Below are positions 16,758 through 26,611 of a stretch of DNA of 64,000 bases, one piece after another. This stretch comes from Defluviitalea saccharophila. Lineage in GTDB: Bacteria > Bacillota > Clostridia > Lachnospirales > Defluviitaleaceae. Made by a program: the position numbers and the translations under genes. The stretch is taken from contig NZ_CP121687.1 of NCBI RefSeq assembly GCF_038396635.1, positions 1,860,001 to 1,924,000 of the forward strand, read 5' to 3'. The notes below the pieces were generated by a model, which worked only from the letters and a program-made list of their open reading frames with translations, was not told where the DNA came from and searched no databases. How positions within the stretch are numbered: position 1 is the stretch's first letter; each line of letters opens with the position of its first letter.

Positions 16758-17819
16758 TTAGTTTTCACGAATTTGGTTGCCCCACATATCCATTCTTTTC
16801 TCAGTTAAGTTGGCTTGAGTTAAAGCAAATCCTGGGTCTTGAATCCATTCTTTAGGTGTTTTTTCTCCAGCTTCAATTGCTTTTAAGATCGCATTCATTG
16901 CCGCTTCAGATTCAAATTTTAAGTCTTGAACACCTGTTGAATCCACATACCCTTCGTCTATTAAACGTCCTGCTGTTGAGTCTCCATCTAAGCCGCCCAT
17001 GATGACATGGCCTTCTTCTCCAACTTTTTTCCATTTTCCTAAAGGTTCTAATACAGCTTTAATCTGTGGGAACATGAAGTCTGAACATGTGTATAAGAAA
17101 TCTACTTCTGGATTCGCCTGCATTGCACTTTGTAAGTTTGCAAGAGCAGTTGCTCCATCCCATTTTGTTGGTACTTCTATAACGTCATTAAAGATATCAG
17201 GATTCTTTTGAATTGCTTTGTAGAAACCATCTTTTCTGGCAATAGCATTTGGGTCTCCTAAGTCTCCAACCATGATTAATGGAGTTAATTTTTTGCCAGT
17301 TGCTTCAAATTTCTTTTGTGCTTCAGCTACCATATGATCAACAGCTGCTTCAGCGATAACCGCATTATCTGCTACAACTACGATTGCATTGTTGGAATCG
17401 TTGCTTGGTGGTCTATTAAAAATGGCAATTGGCACACCAGCTTTGTTTGCTTCATCAATAATGGTTAAAGCACTTTCTCCATCTTGAGGAATAACGATGA
17501 TTCCGTCAGCCCCTTGAGCAATAGCGTCTTTTACTTGCTCTAATTGTTTATTGGCATCTTCGTTTGCATTTCTTTCAATCACTTCAATACCTTGTGCGGT
17601 TAAAGTTTCAATGATTGTTTTGTGTGCTGCTACCCAAAATTCAGTTTCTAAATCTTGAAAAGCAAAAGCAATTTTTAATTTCTTATCCTTGTTTTCAGTA
17701 CCACTTGTTTCTGTCTCTGCCTGATTGGTGCTGCCAGTTTTTTGCTTTGCTCCACATGCGGTCAATGCGGAAATCATTAAAATTGAAACTAAGAATAATG
17801 CGAAAAACTTTTTCATCAT
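16758..17819 (-). CDS. Sugar ABC transporter substrate-binding lipoprotein (Peripla_BP_4 type)
   Basis: A 353-residue ribose/xylose-type binding protein. The signal peptide ends in a lipobox, ISALTACG, so the mature protein is lipid-anchored at Cys22. The body has LKIAFAFQDLETEFWVAA, GADGIIVIPQDGESALTIID and VPIAIFNRPP, standard for this fold. It is the first gene of the transport operon, expressed from the promoter at 17880-17908 under the 28-base element. The start uses the first of two adjacent ATG codons, with GGGGAGG upstream. It would deliver the sugar to the two permeases. Ligand unknown. Confidence 0.92.
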   Translation of the reverse strand: MMKKFFALFLVSILMISALTACGAKQKTGSTNQAETETSGTENKDKKLKIAFAFQDLETEFWVAAHKTIIETLTAQGIEVIERNANEDANKQLEQVKDAIAQGADGIIVIPQDGESALTIIDEANKAGVPIAIFNRPPSNDSNNAIVVVADNAVIAEAAVDHMVAEAQKKFEATGKKLTPLIMVGDLGDPNAIARKDGFYKAIQKNPDIFNDVIEVPTKWDGATALANLQSAMQANPEVDFLYTCSDFMFPQIKAVLEPLGKWKKVGEEGHVIMGGLDGDSTAGRLIDEGYVDSTGVQDLKFESEAAMNAILKAIEAGEKTPKEWIQDPGFALTQANLTEKRMDMWGNQIREN

Positions 17820-17879
17820 AAAACCTCCCCTTTAAATTTGTTTTTTGAATGATGAATCATTGCCTTGCTTTGTGTACTC

Positions 17880-17908
17880 ATTCTATTATGAAAGGGGGTC
17901 TTATTCAA
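17880..17908 (-). promoter_or_regulatory. Promoter of the sugar transport operon
   Basis: Minus strand: TTGAAT (17908-17903), 17-base spacer, TAGAAT (17885-17880). It lies 10 bases from the 28-base element, the same geometry as the catabolic operon promoter at 10410-10438. Confidence 0.65.
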
Positions 17909-17918
17909 TGTGACAATA

Positions 17919-17946
17919 ATTAGGTGCGAAGGTGTACTTTTTTTAG
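17919..17946 (-). promoter_or_regulatory. Candidate response-regulator operator, copy 2
   Basis: Same 28-base element as at 10449-10476, with CG instead of TT at the two variable bases. The identity over 26 bases and the identical spacing to the promoter contrast with the unrelated sequence around both sites. Confidence 0.7.
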
Positions 17947-17961
17947 TAGATTTATATAGAC

Positions 17962-18005
17962 AAAAAAAGAAGCTATAGGACTACATATCCCATATGCTTC
18001 TTTTA
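17962..18005 (-). terminator. Terminator after the sensor operon
   Basis: AAGAAGC and GCTTCTT flank an imperfect inner stem on the minus strand, followed by a run of seven T. It ends the kinase, regulator and anchored binding-protein operon just before the transport-operon control region. Confidence 0.75.
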
Positions 18006-18011
18006 AACGGA

Positions 18012-19061
18012 TTAATCTGTACTTTCAAATATTTTATCTACATTGCTTTTATCGATTTCAACTAAGCCTGTATAAATCATCTCAGGTATGGAGGTGATAT
18101 TATTCATTTCATCCTGAGGTGTAATATTAATGTTACTATGATTGATATCATATAGCAATTGTGCACCATAATAGGTGAATAGTTCTCTTTTTTGTCCTAT
18201 AAGCTTGTGTATAACCCCTTCTTTTAAGAGTTGTACATGTTGAGGCTGCATATCCACTGAAGTCACTTTAACTTTTCCTACCATGTCCATTTCTTTAATC
18301 GCTTTACCAATTCCGGGACCGCTATTGGAGTCAAAACCGGCGATTCCCGCAATATCCAGGTGCTGGGTTAATAATTCCTTTGTGATTCTGTAGGCTTCAT
18401 CCACATCGGACATGTCATCAAACTCACCAAGAACAATAATGTCCGAATAATTGCTAAGAACACTTTTAAATCCTTTAAAGCCCTCCTGCATATTATCTGC
18501 GCCACCAATCCCAAGCATCGCCACTTTACCTTTTCCACCGATTAATTTTGCCATGGCTTCTCCTTGTTTAACCCCAATATCAAACCAATTGGAACCTACA
18601 TGGGCAAGCCGCTTGCTTTCCGGAAGGTCCGCATCCACCGTAATGGTTGGAATCCCTGCTTCAACGGCCTTATTCACGGCAGGAATTAGGCTTTTTTCCA
18701 TTCCAAGCACCATGATTCCTGCCGGTTTTCTTTTAATGGCTTGTTCAATGGCAAGAATTTGTCCTGGAATATCATACTGTTTGGGGCCTTCTATGGTAAC
18801 TTTGATTCCTTTTTCTTTTCCAAACTGCTTAAGGGCTTTTTGGTCGTGTTCAACATACATCTCATGGGATGTCATGGTTGCAATCCATACATATTCTTCA
18901 ATGGCGTTTACATCCAATTTATCCTCTTTGGATTGCAATTCGTCCAATTTTAAAAGTTCTACTTTTTGAAGGATTAAAAAAATATTAAGAACAAGGGAAA
19001 GAATCAATATGACATTGAATAGTATCTTTAAAGATAAATGAACTTTTTTCATAGAATCCAC
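18012..19061 (-). CDS. Membrane-anchored periplasmic-type sugar-binding protein, likely sensor partner
   Basis: A 349-residue Peripla_BP_4 protein. The N-terminal hydrophobic segment (about residues 9-32, LSLKILFNVILILSLVLNIF) has no lipobox cysteine, so the protein probably remains anchored by an uncleaved helix, unlike the lipoprotein at 16758-17819. The body has KPAGIMVLGMEKSLIPAVNK, VEAGIPTITVDADLPESK and GIAGFDSNSGPGIGKA. It is the third gene of an operon with the sensor kinase and response regulator. Membrane-anchored sugar-binding proteins that activate a neighbouring kinase are known, for example XylFII with LytS in Clostridium beijerinckii; I infer a similar role. Confidence 0.85.
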   Translation of the reverse strand: MDSMKKVHLSLKILFNVILILSLVLNIFLILQKVELLKLDELQSKEDKLDVNAIEEYVWIATMTSHEMYVEHDQKALKQFGKEKGIKVTIEGPKQYDIPGQILAIEQAIKRKPAGIMVLGMEKSLIPAVNKAVEAGIPTITVDADLPESKRLAHVGSNWFDIGVKQGEAMAKLIGGKGKVAMLGIGGADNMQEGFKGFKSVLSNYSDIIVLGEFDDMSDVDEAYRITKELLTQHLDIAGIAGFDSNSGPGIGKAIKEMDMVGKVKVTSVDMQPQHVQLLKEGVIHKLIGQKRELFTYYGAQLLYDINHSNINITPQDEMNNITSIPEMIYTGLVEIDKSNVDKIFESTD

Positions 19062-19101
19062 CTACTATTTTCACAATTTTCTTGTATATTTGTTTTATCC
19101 T

Positions 19102-20736
19102 TTATTGTTCTTTTTCTTGTAAATACTTTTCTCTAAACTGTGAAGGTGTATAATTATAATGTTTTGTGAATACTTTTCCAAAATATCTGGAATCCGTATA
19201 ACCGACCATTTGAGAAATTTCATAGGTTTTTAACTTGGTGTTAAGAAGTAAGTCCTCTGCTTTTTTAAGGCGAACCTGAGTAATATATTCTGAAAATCCT
19301 ATACCTGTTTCCTGCTTAAATAATTGGCTTAAATAATTGGCATTCATATAATATTTATTGGATAGCTGCACCAGAGTGATATCTGTATAATAATACCTGT
19401 CGATATACTCCTTGATATCATCAATCACACATTTTCCATCACTTCTTCGTATGTCGCAAATACAATTAGAGATAGTCTTGATCTTATCCGTAATGTAATT
19501 TTCTATTTCTTGAATGGAAGTACATTGGTTAAAATCATCTTCTAACAAATAATCTTCTTTAAAAATATTCTTCCAGCAAATGCCTAACTCTCCCATGACT
19601 TTGCTTAGTGTAATGATGATATCCATCCATACTGTTCTGACATTATCATAATTGATGTTCTTTTCTTTGATTTCTTTAAAAATCATCCCCACGATCTCCA
19701 GGGCCTTCTTCTCATCATTGGAATTCAAAGCAGAAAAAAGGCTTACCTTATCTTGTTCAGAGATAAAATAGGTAATTCTGTTATTGGGATCAAATTCTTC
19801 AAACCAAGTAATAGTAGGCTTCTCTAATATAAGATTTTGCATCACTGCCATATGGGCTTCTAAATAAGCACTGTTTAATTGCTCAAGGGTATTGTAATTT
19901 TTACTGATACCAATGCGAACATCGACCTTTAGAAGATTTATAAGCTGAGCATTAAGCTTTTCACAGGCAGATTTAATATGGTTCTCAATACTGCTTTTTT
20001 CTCTCGTATTTAAAATAATGCAGATTTCATTTTGGTTTTTATAGTTTTCAAAAACTACTATATGTCCTAAGGTGGATAATATTTCTTCTGCGATATTCAT
20101 TATGGTAAACTTAATAAGTTCATAATCTCTTAAAGGTTCAAATTCTGGAACTTCATGTACAGCTTTAATATAAAGAGTAAGCATTCTAAAGTTGGAATAC
20201 TTGAACTGAACATTAACGGTTTGAAGCATAGAAATTAGATAAGAAAGATCTTCATCCCCTGTGTATGTGACAAAGTCTGTTAAATATTTATTTCTGATAT
20301 AATTGATATAGCTTTTTTTATACTTTTTTAATTGAATCTCATATTGGTGTTTACTTTTTTTTTCTTCAACTTTTTTTTGAATTTTTTCAATGATATTTTT
20401 TAAATTTTCATTTTCTATAGGCTTTAGTAAATATTCTTCCACATGGAGTTCTATTGCTTTTCTTGCATATTCAAATTCTTGATATCCGCTGACAATGACA
20501 AATTCTATGTCTCCATGGATTGCTTTCACTTTTTCTATAAACTCAAGCCCGTCCATCTCCGGCATACGAATATCTGTAATGATCAGGTCCGGTTGATTTG
20601 CCGCAACCATATCCAATGCTTCTATGGCATCTGATGCCTTTCCTACCACTTCAACATCAGAAAACATCCTATTTAATTTAGCAGCAATACCATTACGTAT
20701 AATTTCTTCATCATCAACGATCATGACTCTTAACAT
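19102..20736 (-). CDS. Response regulator with C-terminal AraC-type DNA-binding domain (YesN-like)
   Basis: A 544-residue regulator. The N-terminal receiver domain (1-120) has acidic pocket VDDEE, phospho-acceptor Asp55 in LIITDIRMPEMDG and Lys in YLLKPIE. A middle region (about 150-430) is of the poorly defined type seen in YesN-like proteins and may dimerise. The C-terminal 100 residues form an AraC/XylS domain with VQLSNKYYMNANYLSQLFK and ISQMVGYTDSRYFGKVFTKH. The start codon lies inside the end of the kinase gene (23-base overlap) with GGGGG upstream, so translation is coupled. Probable activator of both sugar operons through the 28-base elements. Confidence 0.93.
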   Translation of the reverse strand: MLRVMIVDDEEIIRNGIAAKLNRMFSDVEVVGKASDAIEALDMVAANQPDLIITDIRMPEMDGLEFIEKVKAIHGDIEFVIVSGYQEFEYARKAIELHVEEYLLKPIENENLKNIIEKIQKKVEEKKSKHQYEIQLKKYKKSYINYIRNKYLTDFVTYTGDEDLSYLISMLQTVNVQFKYSNFRMLTLYIKAVHEVPEFEPLRDYELIKFTIMNIAEEILSTLGHIVVFENYKNQNEICIILNTREKSSIENHIKSACEKLNAQLINLLKVDVRIGISKNYNTLEQLNSAYLEAHMAVMQNLILEKPTITWFEEFDPNNRITYFISEQDKVSLFSALNSNDEKKALEIVGMIFKEIKEKNINYDNVRTVWMDIIITLSKVMGELGICWKNIFKEDYLLEDDFNQCTSIQEIENYITDKIKTISNCICDIRRSDGKCVIDDIKEYIDRYYYTDITLVQLSNKYYMNANYLSQLFKQETGIGFSEYITQVRLKKAEDLLLNTKLKTYEISQMVGYTDSRYFGKVFTKHYNYTPSQFREKYLQEKEQ

Positions 20737-22570
20737 TCATATCGTCCCCCTTGTATATAATAGCTGGCAGTACTACTGTCATGGTGGTTCCTTTATACTC
20801 TTGGCTATCAATATACAAACCATACTCTTCTCCAAAGTATAGTTTCACTCTTGCATTGACATTTCGAATACCTATACCTCTTTTTGAAAGTCCCATAATT
20901 TCATTATGAAGAATCTCACCTTTTAGAGAGTCTCTAAGCAGTTTTAACTGTTCTTCCCCTATACCAATGCCATCATCCTTTACTGTAATAATAAGATTGT
21001 CTTCTTCTTTTTTAACGGCTACTTCTATGGTGCACTGCCCTCTTTTGCGTTCAACCCCATGGAATAAGGCATTTTCCACTAAAGGCTGAATAATGAGTTT
21101 TATTACCTGATATTTCTCTAAATCAGGATGAATGTCATAAACAATATCGAATTTATCTTTAAATCTTGTTTTCTGTATAAAAACATAATTTTTCACATGT
21201 TCGATTTCCATACTAAGAGGAACGATTTCTTTTCCCTGGCTAATACTGTATCTAAAGATTTTTGAAAGGGATTGGCATATATTGCTTATGGTTTCTACCC
21301 CTTCCGCTTCAGCAATTAAATCCATGATCTGAAGGGTATTATACAAAAAATGCGGATTAATTTGTGCCTGCAGGGCATTTAATTCTGCTTCTGTTTTTAA
21401 AAGCTCTGTTGTATATACCTTTTTGATTAAATCATGAATTTTTGTAAGCATGTTATTAAAACTATGACTTAACTTCCCAATCTCATCATCGCTTTCAACT
21501 GGAATAGTGTCTTCAAACTGTCCTTCTTCTGCAAGTTTCATAAACTTTTGAAGCTTATGCAGGGGTCTGGTTATACTTTTGCTGATGCCTGTACCAATTA
21601 GCGATACAAAAAGCATGCAGATAACAACCATAAAGATTATCGTATAATACTGCAATTTCTTAATTTCACTGTATAATTCTATAATGGGAATACTGTTGAT
21701 AATCGTCCAATTGGTGAGCTGTGAAGTATTATAGGTAATTAAAACTTCCTGATCTCCTTCGTTTCGTACGATACTTCCAGTTTTATTTTGCAAGACTTCA
21801 CTTATATATGAGCTTCTGAATTGAGTTGAAATATACTGTTCATCTGTATGATAAAGAATGGTTTTATTATTGTCCAGAATAATAAAATTCTCATATTCTT
21901 CTACATCCGCTTTTTCTATGACATCCTTAAATACTGCCATATCAAGGTACATGACTATATATCCAATAGGCTTTCCGGTTTCTAAATCATCGATTTCATG
22001 GACATACATAAAAACTTTCTTAGGAACCCCGGTGCCAATAACTTCATCTGCTTGGAAGGTAGGTAAAAGTAGGGTTTTAAGATTTAAGCTTTTCATCATG
22101 GAAAACCATCTTGAGCTGGTAAATACATAATCCGAGCGAATACTATTGTCTAGACTTTTGCTGCTATAGATCTCTCCGTTATAACTAAAAATAAAAAACC
22201 CTTCGATATCCTTTCTAAGCCTAATGACATCATAGATTTTCTCACTCATAAAATCATCGTCTGAAACAAATTCTTCAATAGGACGTTCCTTATCTTTTTT
22301 TAAGATCGTTTGGACATCCCTGTCCGCACTGATAATCAATGCGGTTTTTTGAATATCATTTAATGTATAATCAATATTTTTATTGATTTGCCGCAGTACT
22401 TCCGACATATAATCAGAAACCTCTGACTTTATAAATGTTGTCGTAATACTATACAGGATTGTTCCAACAATTACCAATACAAAAAACATGAAGAAGGTGT
22501 AGGATAAAATGATTTTACGATGTAAACTGATGCTCTTTATTCTTCGAGTAATTTGCGAAATCGATTTCAT
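20714..22570 (-). CDS. Sensor histidine kinase (YesM/LytS-like, HAMP domain)
   Basis: A 618-residue membrane kinase. Two transmembrane segments (about residues 20-45 and 308-330) enclose an extracellular sensor region of about 260 residues, probably a Cache-like fold. A HAMP linker follows (ITRPLHKLQKFMKLAEEGQF), then the His_kinase domain with QINPHFLYNTLQIMD, where the His is the phosphorylation site, and a C-terminal ATPase domain with LIIQPLVENALFHG and GIGIRNVNARVKLYFG. It is the first gene of the sensor operon and should phosphorylate the overlapping AraC-type regulator. The anchored binding protein encoded downstream may present the sugar to its extracellular domain. Confidence 0.93.
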   Translation of the reverse strand: MKSISQITRRIKSISLHRKIILSYTFFMFFVLVIVGTILYSITTTFIKSEVSDYMSEVLRQINKNIDYTLNDIQKTALIISADRDVQTILKKDKERPIEEFVSDDDFMSEKIYDVIRLRKDIEGFFIFSYNGEIYSSKSLDNSIRSDYVFTSSRWFSMMKSLNLKTLLLPTFQADEVIGTGVPKKVFMYVHEIDDLETGKPIGYIVMYLDMAVFKDVIEKADVEEYENFIILDNNKTILYHTDEQYISTQFRSSYISEVLQNKTGSIVRNEGDQEVLITYNTSQLTNWTIINSIPIIELYSEIKKLQYYTIIFMVVICMLFVSLIGTGISKSITRPLHKLQKFMKLAEEGQFEDTIPVESDDEIGKLSHSFNNMLTKIHDLIKKVYTTELLKTEAELNALQAQINPHFLYNTLQIMDLIAEAEGVETISNICQSLSKIFRYSISQGKEIVPLSMEIEHVKNYVFIQKTRFKDKFDIVYDIHPDLEKYQVIKLIIQPLVENALFHGVERKRGQCTIEVAVKKEEDNLIITVKDDGIGIGEEQLKLLRDSLKGEILHNEIMGLSKRGIGIRNVNARVKLYFGEEYGLYIDSQEYKGTTMTVVLPAIIYKGDDMNVKSHDR

Positions 22571-22659
22571 ATCCTATCCTACTTTCTTCACCATCATAAT
22601 CCACGACTACACCAATAAATCCTTTTTAAATAATGCCTACTCAAAAGCAATATGATTAT

Positions 22660-22688
22660 ATTTTATCATTATTATACAATAAAGTAAA
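22660..22688 (-). promoter_or_regulatory. Probable promoter of the sensor operon
   Basis: Minus strand: TTTACT (22688-22683), 17-base spacer, TAAAAT (22665-22660), about 90 bases upstream of the kinase start. No copy of the 28-base element is present here, so autoregulation by the same site is not evident. Confidence 0.5.
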
Positions 22689-22744
22689 ACAACTTAACTA
22701 TCTTTTTGTATAAATTTTTGCCAACGAAGTTTATCTTTTTAGAA

Positions 22745-22775
22745 ACAAAGAAAGCCTTGCATTAAATTGCAAGAC
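22745..22775 (-). terminator. Probable terminator after the TetR-family gene
   Basis: Minus strand GTCTTGCA and TGCAAGGC form an 8-bp stem with one G-U pair and a 6-base loop, followed by TTTCTTTGTTT. Moderate strength. Confidence 0.5.
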
Positions 22776-22822
22776 CTTGATAACCCTTATCTTTTCTTCT
22801 TAAAAGCAAGGGTAACTTGATA

Positions 22823-23500
22823 TTAAGCTTTAAGGGTTTTAAATATATTGTTAAGACTGTATTCATAATAATCATCTAAATCACTGGCCTCAGATATATA
22901 GTGATCGGCAACGACAGCACTGAAAACGACGGAAATCAAAAGTAGTAACGTATAGTTTAGATGGATGTCTTTATTAAATTCTTCTTTTTGAATACCCTCT
23001 TGTAAAAGTTCTTCTAACGTTTTTCCTAGAGAAAAATCATTTAATTGTTGTACTTTTGAAGGTTCATGATTTATATTAGGAAAGCGATAGGCAAGCTCGG
23101 CACCCGTCAATTTAATCTCATCGTTGGATTCTAGAGCCTCTTTTAGATAGCTATTAAAAAGGTTAGGATATTTTTTGTTTTCTTCAACAATCTTATGATA
23201 TAAAAACTTAATTTTATCTTTTACTGTTTTATTAGAAAAAGATTTATCTTCCATTTCAAGCCTTACTTGAACGCCCCACAATTTAATATAATATTTGAAG
23301 ATATGATTTTTTGTAGCAAAATGATTAAAAAAAGTTCCTCTGGATATCTCTGCATATCGACAAATTTCATCGACCGTAATCTCATGGAAATCTTTTTCTA
23401 ATATCCTGTTCATTACCACTTGTAAAATGTTTAATCTCGTTTTTGCATAATTGATTTCTCGTAGGGAAAAGCTGTCTACAAGTGATCTCATTTTTTCCAT
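22823..23500 (-). CDS. TetR/AcrR-family transcriptional regulator
   Basis: A 225-residue regulator. The N-terminal TetR helix-turn-helix is clear (about residues 20-65: RLNILQVVMNRILEKDFHEI, then VDEICRYAEISRGTFFNHF). The C-terminal ligand domain is divergent, so the effector cannot be guessed. It is a single-gene unit; no efflux or enzyme gene lies beside it, so its target may be elsewhere or itself. The minus-strand flank upstream, at 23501-23590, is AT-rich with no clear palindrome. Confidence 0.88.
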   Translation of the reverse strand: MEKMRSLVDSFSLREINYAKTRLNILQVVMNRILEKDFHEITVDEICRYAEISRGTFFNHFATKNHIFKYYIKLWGVQVRLEMEDKSFSNKTVKDKIKFLYHKIVEENKKYPNLFNSYLKEALESNDEIKLTGAELAYRFPNINHEPSKVQQLNDFSLGKTLEELLQEGIQKEEFNKDIHLNYTLLLLISVVFSAVVADHYISEASDLDDYYEYSLNNIFKTLKA

Positions 23501-23593
23501 CCTCTCCTAATATTCTTCTGTTATTTTATCCTCTAGGAATAATTTTAATTCTATAATTTAAAATACAATCTGTCAAATTATTTAATAATAAGA

Positions 23594-23634
23594 AATAGAG
23601 AAGGTAAAGCCTTTAAAGCTTTACCTTCTCTATT
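23594..23634. terminator. Perfect 17-bp hairpin terminator
   Basis: AATAGAGAAGGTAAAGC (23594-23610) is exactly repeated inverted at 23618-23634 with a 7-base loop. It starts just after the stop codon of the small gene at 23639-23812. T-rich sequence is found on both sides, so it can act in both directions. Confidence 0.8.
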
Positions 23635-23638
23635 CTTT

Positions 23639-23812
23639 TTATTCAAAATCATCCGGATTAAAGTTCTCAGCAAAATTCACTTCTGTATTAGATTGTTGAA
23701 CTTGATCGACTTTATTTTTTGTACTATTAGTAACTCCTGAATTTTTCTTATTACCAACCTCGTTATCCCATTTCTTAGATACTTGATTGTCTTTATATTT
23801 TTTAGATGTCAT
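23639..23812 (-). CDS. Small hydrophilic protein of unknown function
   Basis: A 57-residue protein rich in Asn, Lys, Ser and Gln, beginning MTSKKYKDNQVSKKWDNEVG and ending NFAENFNPDDFE. I chose ATG at 23812 because GGAGGTGG lies at good distance; the longer frame from 23830 would start inside that ribosome site. No signal peptide, membrane segment or cysteine. Composition suggests an intrinsically disordered protein, possibly spore- or stress-related, but I do not recognise a family. Its ribosome site is sequestered by a hairpin (23811-23851), and it has its own strong terminator, both of which argue it is a real gene. Confidence 0.6.
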   Translation of the reverse strand: MTSKKYKDNQVSKKWDNEVGNKKNSGVTNSTKNKVDQVQQSNTEVNFAENFNPDDFE

Positions 23813-23851
23813 AAAACCACCTCCATTCAAGTTTAGTTTGGGTGGTTTTAT
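23811..23851 (-). promoter_or_regulatory. Hairpin that sequesters the ribosome site of the small protein gene
   Basis: ATAAAACCACC (minus strand 23851-23841) pairs perfectly with GGTGGTTTTAT (23821-23811), which contains part of the ribosome site and the first two bases of the start codon. The loop is 19 bases. No T-run follows, so translational control or mRNA stabilisation is more likely than termination. Confidence 0.55.
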
Positions 23852-23886
23852 AATGTTATATGCATGATTTAAAAATATTCTATTTC

Positions 23887-24315
23887 CTACTCTACCATTT
23901 TTAATACCTTATGAAATTCTTCGGCCATAATTTTTTTAGTAGAATCATTCATATCTTCTACCCATTTATATAAAACAGCGTATTTACTTCTATTATATTC
24001 TTTATAAATTTTTTGTCCTTCTTCGGTTAATTCTATATGTAGAACTCTTCTGTCAAAATCATTTTGCTTCCTTCTAACGATTCCTTTTTTCTCTAATTTA
24101 TCAATTAAAAAAGTCATTCCGCCCTTAGTCATGGACATAATTTCCGCAATATCTTTCATCATTTTAGGTTTATTGCTGGAGCCTACAATCTCTATAATTC
24201 TTATTTCATTTGGGGATAATCTGCAATCTAATTGTCTTTCCCTCAGAATAGCACTTTGATTCTCAGAAATATTACTAATAATCTGAGTCAAATACTCCAT
24301 CAATACATCATCCAT
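23887..24315 (-). CDS. MarR-family transcriptional regulator
   Basis: A 142-residue winged-helix regulator. The HTH region has LSPNEIRIIEIVGSSNK and MMKDIAEIMSMTKGGMTFLI, the wing DFDRRVLHIELTEEGQKIY, all in the usual order. The dimerisation helices flank it. The ATG at 24315 has GGAGGGAAG upstream. The minus-strand region before it carries a TATAAT-like box inside repeated TATACTATACTATA sequence, a plausible self-binding site. Targets are unknown; the small gene downstream is the nearest candidate. Confidence 0.9.
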   Translation of the reverse strand: MDDVLMEYLTQIISNISENQSAILRERQLDCRLSPNEIRIIEIVGSSNKPKMMKDIAEIMSMTKGGMTFLIDKLEKKGIVRRKQNDFDRRVLHIELTEEGQKIYKEYNRSKYAVLYKWVEDMNDSTKKIMAEEFHKVLKMVE

Positions 24316-24453
24316 CTTCTTCCCTCCATCTTTATACCTTAGTTTACTTAAAAAGGTTCATTTTAATATTATAGTATAGTATAACAATTAACCTTCAATT
24401 TTTCAACTATTTTCATTTAAAAATCAAAAAATTTTAAATTAAAACTAAAAGGG

Positions 24454-24490
24454 AAAAAAATAAACTCTACATAGAATAAATGTAGAGTTT
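24454..24490 (-). terminator. Terminator of the tRNA-Ser gene
   Basis: AAACTCTACAT and ATGTAGAGTTT form an 11-bp stem with a 7-base loop immediately after the tRNA, followed on the minus strand by ATTTTTTT. Confidence 0.85.
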
Positions 24491-24493
24491 GGA

Positions 24494-24581
24494 CGGAGAA
24501 GGAGGGATTTGAACCCTCGCGCCGATTGCTCGACCTATACCCTTAGCAGGGGCACCTCTTCAGCCACTTGAGTACTTCTCC
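24494..24581 (-). tRNA. tRNA-Ser (anticodon GCU)
   Basis: An 88-base class II tRNA. Acceptor stem GGAGAAG/CTTCTCC with discriminator G; anticodon loop CTGCTAA gives GCU (reads AGC and AGU); a long variable arm and T-arm GAGGG TTCAAAT CCCTC. No CCA is encoded. It is a single-gene transcript ending at the terminator at 24454-24490. Confidence 0.95.
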
Positions 24582-24663
24582 AAGATTTCTATTGCAAAGT
24601 ATATCATAGAATTTCCCCTCTTGTCAACGACTTCCACCAATCCCCTAAAAATTAATGTATATA

Positions 24664-24692
24664 TTGACTTATATATGTTATCATAATATTAT
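24664..24692 (+). promoter_or_regulatory. Promoter of the ArsR-family gene
   Basis: TTGACT (24664-24669), 17-base spacer, TATTAT (24687-24692). The -35 box is flanked by TATATA on both sides, a possible ArsR-type palindromic operator for self-repression. Confidence 0.55.
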
Positions 24693-24721
24693 AATATTGA
24701 AACAAATATTGGGGTGAATTT

Positions 24722-24995
24722 ATGGACATAAAATCCTTGGAAAAAACGGCAGAAATCCTAAAGGCTCTCGGTCATCCGGCGAGACTTTGTATTGTAAAGG
24801 GTCTTCTAGAGCACGGTGGATGTAACGTATCTTATATGCAAAACTGTATTGGTCTGCCTCAATCCACTGTATCTCAGCATATATCAAAATTAAAAGCGGC
24901 AGGGATCATAGAAGGCGTAAGAAGCGGACTAGAAATTACTTATAAGGTTGTTGATGAGGACGTCATTAAAATCATAAATGCTTTATTTCCTTCAG

Positions 24996-25006
<11 letters not shown>
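24722..25006 (+). CDS. ArsR/SmtB-family transcriptional regulator
   Basis: A 94-residue winged-helix protein. The HTH reads VSYMQNCIGLPQSTVSQHIS, then KLKAAGIIEGVRSGLEITYKV, a standard ArsR layout. Three cysteines (about residues 23, 34 and 42) lie around the first HTH helices; they could bind a soft metal or react with thiol or persulfide species, but the CxC metal motif of ArsR/CadC is absent. The ATG at 24722 follows GGGGTG. It is a single gene converging on serS. No transporter lies nearby to suggest its inducer. Confidence 0.88.
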
Positions 25007-26577
<1,571 letters not shown>

Positions 26578-26583
26578 TACTTT

Positions 26584-26611
26584 ATTATAGCATATAAAAA
26601 AATTTTTTCAA
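26584..26611 (-). promoter_or_regulatory. Promoter of serS
   Basis: Minus strand TTGAAA (26611-26606), 16-base spacer, perfect TATAAT (26589-26584), just upstream of the T-box leader. Confidence 0.75.

Noticed and set aside
18451-18969. 172-residue plus-strand frame opposite the anchored sugar-binding protein gene
   Set aside because: Antisense shadow of a well-supported gene; no ribosome site or family sequence.
1-22570. Mobile genomic island
   Set aside because: No integrase, transposase, tRNA-flanked end or direct repeats were seen; base composition is like the rest of the window.
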